Shown here one piece after another: positions 61,151 through 64,000 of a stretch of 64,000 nt of DNA (the first letter of the stretch is position 1; each line of letters starts with the position of its first letter). The notes below the pieces were generated by a model, which made no database searches, was not told the DNA's origin, and saw nothing but the letters and a program-made list of their open reading frames with translations. The position numbers and the translations under genes are program-made. Origin of the DNA: Calditrichia bacterium (GTDB taxonomy: Bacteria > Calditrichota > Calditrichia > RBG-13-44-9 > J075); NCBI GenBank assembly GCA_020635015.1, contig JACKAP010000009.1, positions 124,001-188,000 of the forward strand, written 5' to 3'.

Positions 61151-61702
61151 ATGAAACAAGGTCGAATTTTGTGGATGATTGCTGTGCCCGTCTGGCTGAT
61201 CGGTCAGACGCTATTTGCTCAGGTCGGCCTTAATTTGGGCAGCGAATACGGGATGGGAATGATTGCCCGCATCGGGAACGGCCCGGTGGCACTGGAGGCC
61301 GGGGCAGGTGTCAATATTCTGTTCGTCGGTTGGCAGATTGAAAGATACAACGGGTTTGGATCATCCAAAGAGACTTATCTGAAGTTTTATTTTCCGGGGA
61401 CCTTCGGGGGAAAGCTCGATCTGAAACTATCCGGCGATCCCGGCAAAGACCGGCTGGGATTGAAGTTCGGCGTCACCTACAGTACTGTCATGAAAACCGG
61501 CTATGGCGGGGGAATCAGTTATACATCACCCCGTAAATCCAACACCCTGCTAATCTCCGGAGGCGTGATGATTTTCCCGGATGCCGATGACGAATTGCTC
61601 AAGCGGCTCAATGAAGAAGAGAATACGTTCTTTACCCCGAATGACGTCTCGGCCGTGCTGCTGACAGTGCAGCCGTTTGTGAGCATTTCGATATTATGGT
61701 AA
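61151..61702 (+). CDS. Exported protein of unknown function, first gene of the YidD-like operon
   Basis: The ATG at 61151 has AGGTGA upstream. A signal peptide (1-24, ending LFAQ) precedes a Gly-rich, beta-strand-rich body (EYGMGMIARIGNGPVALEAG, GVTYSTVMKTGYGGGISY) that resembles a small outer-membrane barrel. No family can be named. Its last codons overlap the start of the next gene by seven bases, so it is co-translated with the exported YidD-domain protein. Confidence 0.65.
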   Translation: MKQGRILWMIAVPVWLIGQTLFAQVGLNLGSEYGMGMIARIGNGPVALEAGAGVNILFVGWQIERYNGFGSSKETYLKFYFPGTFGGKLDLKLSGDPGKDRLGLKFGVTYSTVMKTGYGGGISYTSPRKSNTLLISGGVMIFPDADDELLKRLNEEENTFFTPNDVSAVLLTVQPFVSISILW

Positions 61703-62148
61703 GGATCAAGTTAAACATAATTTTTGGATGTTTTTTGCTGTTGATTTGCTGCCTGCCCGTCGCGGTATTTTCTCAGGAAGAATATCGGGAGATCGAGCCC
61801 TGGGAAGCGGAAGATCTGCTTCCGCCGGGACCATTGGCGGGGGCAGAAGCACCGCAAACCTCTCCGTTTATCGCCCTGGCCGGCAGCTTGATCGGGTTTT
61901 ACCAGAAGGAGATCGGCCCGCAGTCGGTCAGCCGTTGCCCGTTCTACATATCCTGTTCCGAATTTGCCCGCCGGGCAATCCTGCGCCACGGTTTTGTGCT
62001 CGGTCTGGCGTTGTATATCGATCGCAACCTCTACCGGGAAAACAGCACCACCCACTGGTATTATCCCTATCGTGAAACCGGGGCCGGGGTCTTAAAGCTG
62101 GATGATGGATTTTACCTCTACGGGCCACACGAGACCCTTTACCGATGA
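61696..62148 (+). CDS. Exported YidD-domain protein
   Basis: A 150-residue protein with a signal peptide (1-27) and a C-terminal YidD-like domain (about 65-105): FYQKEIGPQSVSRCPFYISC and SEFARRAI, with cysteines 81 and 87 as in the YidD CRF-PSCS-YA motif. Ordinary YidD is short, cytoplasmic and associated with membrane-protein insertion, so an exported version with ~40 extra N-terminal residues is unusual. The fold match is clear by motif only. It lies between two other envelope genes. Confidence 0.78.
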   Translation: MVRIKLNIIFGCFLLLICCLPVAVFSQEEYREIEPWEAEDLLPPGPLAGAEAPQTSPFIALAGSLIGFYQKEIGPQSVSRCPFYISCSEFARRAILRHGFVLGLALYIDRNLYRENSTTHWYYPYRETGAGVLKLDDGFYLYGPHETLYR

Positions 62149-62159
62149 GTTGAAAACGA

Positions 62160-63041
62160 ATGAAGCAAACTGCCGTACGCAATCGATGGATTAAATGCCT
62201 GTGGGTGCTGGCACTGCTGGCCGCTCGTCCCGGGCCGGCCCAGAGTGAAGCCGATTATGCCACTTATCTGATGCAGGAGCGGGATTATTTTCGGGCGATA
62301 TCGGTGTATAAACGTCTCCTGTTTTTCACGGATAATCCGGCGGAGAAGCAGTTCAGCCTTCTCCAGATCGCCAAAGCGTATCATTTCAGCAACCGCTACA
62401 AATCCTCGATCCAATTTGCCTCCCGCCTGCTGAATCTGCCGGATCTAACGGCGGATTATCTCCCGAAAGCGCAAATATACCTGGGGTTAAATTATTACCG
62501 GATGCGGGTGTTCCCTTTGGCGGAGGACCATTTTCGGCAGGCACAATCTGCCGACAGCAGCGGTTTTGCGCTGCTGTACCTGGGCCTGCTCCAGAGCGAA
62601 CGGGGGCATTGGACGCAGGCCGGCAGCACCTTCCGGGAGGCTGCGGAACAATTTCCCACCGGCCCAATTGCGGCTATTTCCGCCCAGCTATCCCAGGATA
62701 TATTGCTGGGCGAAAAACTGCCCCGGCGGCGTCCCTGGCTGGCAACGATGATGTCTGCACTACTGCCCGGCAGCGGGCAGTTCTACAATCACCATTACTA
62801 TGACGGGGTGCAAGCCTTCCTGTTTGTCGGCGCTTTTTCCTTTGCCAGCTATGCTGCCTACCGCTATGATCACGACCTCAACACCAACTACCTCAGCACC
62901 TACGCCGCCATCTCCCTAACCGGCATCTTCCACCTCGCCAACATCATCGGCGCCAACCGCACCGCGCGGTTTTACAATTACCGCCAGAAGGAGAAGTTCC
63001 TGGAGCAGGTGCGGGAGAAGGTGTTCCGGGAGACGTATTAG
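62160..63041 (+). CDS. Exported TPR protein with DUF5683-like C-terminus
   Basis: A 293-residue protein with a signal peptide (about 1-27), four or five tetratricopeptide-type helical repeats (about 30-185) and a hydrophobic C-terminal part. ATMMSALLPGSGQFYNHHYY (about 197-216) followed by two membrane helices matches the DUF5683/TM2-like module of FCB-group envelope proteins. It is the third gene of an operon with the exported YidD protein; a scaffold role in the envelope is inferred. No strong ribosome site is visible. Confidence 0.75.
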   Translation: MKQTAVRNRWIKCLWVLALLAARPGPAQSEADYATYLMQERDYFRAISVYKRLLFFTDNPAEKQFSLLQIAKAYHFSNRYKSSIQFASRLLNLPDLTADYLPKAQIYLGLNYYRMRVFPLAEDHFRQAQSADSSGFALLYLGLLQSERGHWTQAGSTFREAAEQFPTGPIAAISAQLSQDILLGEKLPRRRPWLATMMSALLPGSGQFYNHHYYDGVQAFLFVGAFSFASYAAYRYDHDLNTNYLSTYAAISLTGIFHLANIIGANRTARFYNYRQKEKFLEQVREKVFRETY

Positions 63042-63121
63042 GGGATGATGGACGTTGGCTATTGGCAGGCGGCAATTGATGCTAAAATTACCATTTACCG
63101 CTGAGCATTAAGCATTTACCA

Positions 63122-64000
63122 TTACTGAGTTCTATAAAACGGCTTTAACCCCAAAAAACCCAAAGTCGCCAAAAGTCCCAGCCCGCCGCAGCTATACCAC
63201 AACATGTTTGCGCCGACATGATCATAGATCCAGGTGCCCAGCAACGGTCCGATCACGAATGCCAGGGCGAAGGCGAAGGTGAACATGCCCATGTACTGGC
63301 CGCGGTTGTGATCGGCGGCCCGGTTGGCGATCAGGCTGGCCACGATCGGGAACACCAGCATTTCGCCGATAGTCCAGATCACCACCGTAAAAGCGATATA
63401 GCCGATCCCTGTTCCAAGGGGTAATATCGCGAAACCGCCGAAGAGAAATATCGCCCCGAGGGTGATCATGCGCAGCGGGTGGGCACCCTCCAGGCGATGC
63501 AGCAGAGGCATCTCTATCAACACTACCAGAAACGCATTCATGGCCATCAGCAGCCCGATGCGGTTCTCCAGCAATTGATACGTCTCGCGCAGATAAACCG
63601 GCCAGGTGTTGAACAATTGATTGAACACCAGCCCACAGGACATCAGCAACAGCAACAGCACCAGGAAGGGGCGGTCGCGCCAGGGGGAGCGTGTGGCCTT
63701 TTTGACATCGGGATGGGGCGCATCCACCCGGTCATCTTCTCCATGGAAGAAGTAGGCCAGCAGGATCGCCGCCGCAATGCAGGTGACCCCATCGACCCAA
63801 AACAGATAATGGTAGTCGATCGTCGCCAGAAAGCCGCCCAGGGCCGGGCCGACCGTCACGCCGAGGTTGACCGCCAGGCGGTTGAGGCCGAACCCCCGGG
63901 CACGCTGTTCCGGAGGACAGTGCCGGGCCACGGCGGTCGAGTTGGCAGGACGCAGGGCCTCTCCGACCAACGCTACCAGAAACAGCATCGCTCCGATCTG
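63122..64000 (-). CDS. MFS transporter, N-terminus outside window
   Basis: A partial major facilitator transporter of at least 292 residues, with the frame open past the window end and the N-terminus missing. About nine helices are visible, with the GFGLNRLAVNLGVTVGPALGG stretch after an early cytoplasmic loop and a central cytoplasmic loop (FHGEDDRVDAPHPDVKKATRSPW). It resembles YdgR/multidrug-type MFS carriers; substrate unknown. A short run of TTACCATTTACC words lies just after the stop. Confidence 0.85.
   Translation of the reverse strand, partial: QIGAMLFLVALVGEALRPANSTAVARHCPPEQRARGFGLNRLAVNLGVTVGPALGGFLATIDYHYLFWVDGVTCIAAAILLAYFFHGEDDRVDAPHPDVKKATRSPWRDRPFLVLLLLLMSCGLVFNQLFNTWPVYLRETYQLLENRIGLLMAMNAFLVVLIEMPLLHRLEGAHPLRMITLGAIFLFGGFAILPLGTGIGYIAFTVVIWTIGEMLVFPIVASLIANRAADHNRGQYMGMFTFAFALAFVIGPLLGTWIYDHVGANMLWYSCGGLGLLATLGFLGLKPFYRTQ

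Overview
Organism. The window reads like a chromosome piece from a Gram-negative member of the FCB group, most plausibly a Calditrichota/KSB1/Ignavibacteria-like lineage; this is inference. Four secreted proteins end in the roughly 80-residue C-terminal sorting module (an NYPNPFNPST-type motif followed by a short K-rich tail) used with type IX-like secretion. Many lipoproteins and BNR, PEGA and two-component-propeller proteins fit the same groups. There is no rRNA, phage, plasmid or CRISPR, and one tRNA.

Layout. 1-3000: two secreted Asp-box proteins. 3100-7650: RecQ, a lipoprotein cyclophilin and an orphan ParA. 8190-16200: a lipid or granule neighbourhood with an acyltransferase, a DUF445 protein, phasin-PhaR-phasin, an ABC1/UbiB kinase and a lipase. 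16400-19340: a PP2C phosphatase and a receiver-histidine kinase that share an upstream motif. 19650-28620: dihydropyrimidinase, a secreted alpha-amylase, a four-helix-bundle gene inside an inverted-repeat cassette, and a NarL regulator with its propeller kinase. 28770-32970: a beta-helix lipoprotein and the nfeD-floA operon. 33260-35580: an ABC exporter. 35790-45120: BshC, a PEGA protein, a reductase/epimerase, a second amylase, a serine hydrolase, polyphosphate glucokinase and a HisN-like phosphatase. 45300-50000: BlaI/M56 regulators and a FtsX/MacB permease. 50100-54400: two Spy-like proteins, tRNA-Ala, an O-methyltransferase and a DASS-type transporter. 54700-58400: two paralogous subtilases. 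58600-64000: coiled-coil membrane proteins, an acyltransferase, lipoproteins, an exported YidD-domain operon and an MFS transporter.

Intergenic DNA. The most striking property is between the genes. Nearly every gap holds short-word repeats (GGATGAA, GATGGGTT, TTGGATG, CACAGAGA, CACGAAATA, ATCGCGAGCG and others), usually with a second array in the opposite orientation, so that each gap could fold into a long hairpin. At least two families have conserved interiors: a 175-bp element with terminal inverted repeats (16184-16358, and inverted at 35605-35780) and a roughly 100-bp element (19435-19541 and 52086-52183). The words abut or supply start codons, run into C-termini, and border two gene remnants (a Tat-signal gene at 59472-59555 and a GlsB/YeaQ-like fragment near 7917-8042). 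An AT-rich four-helix-bundle gene lies exactly between two inverted TTGGATG arrays. I regard this repeat lexicon as the best candidate for an under-described system here.

Functional themes. Carbon storage and turnover (phasins, PhaR, lipase, amylases, polyphosphate glucokinase), envelope maintenance (NfeD/FloA, Spy-like proteins, PEGA lipoproteins) and signal transduction dominate. Start sites were moved to internal codons where a ribosome binding site, signal peptide or family start supports it.
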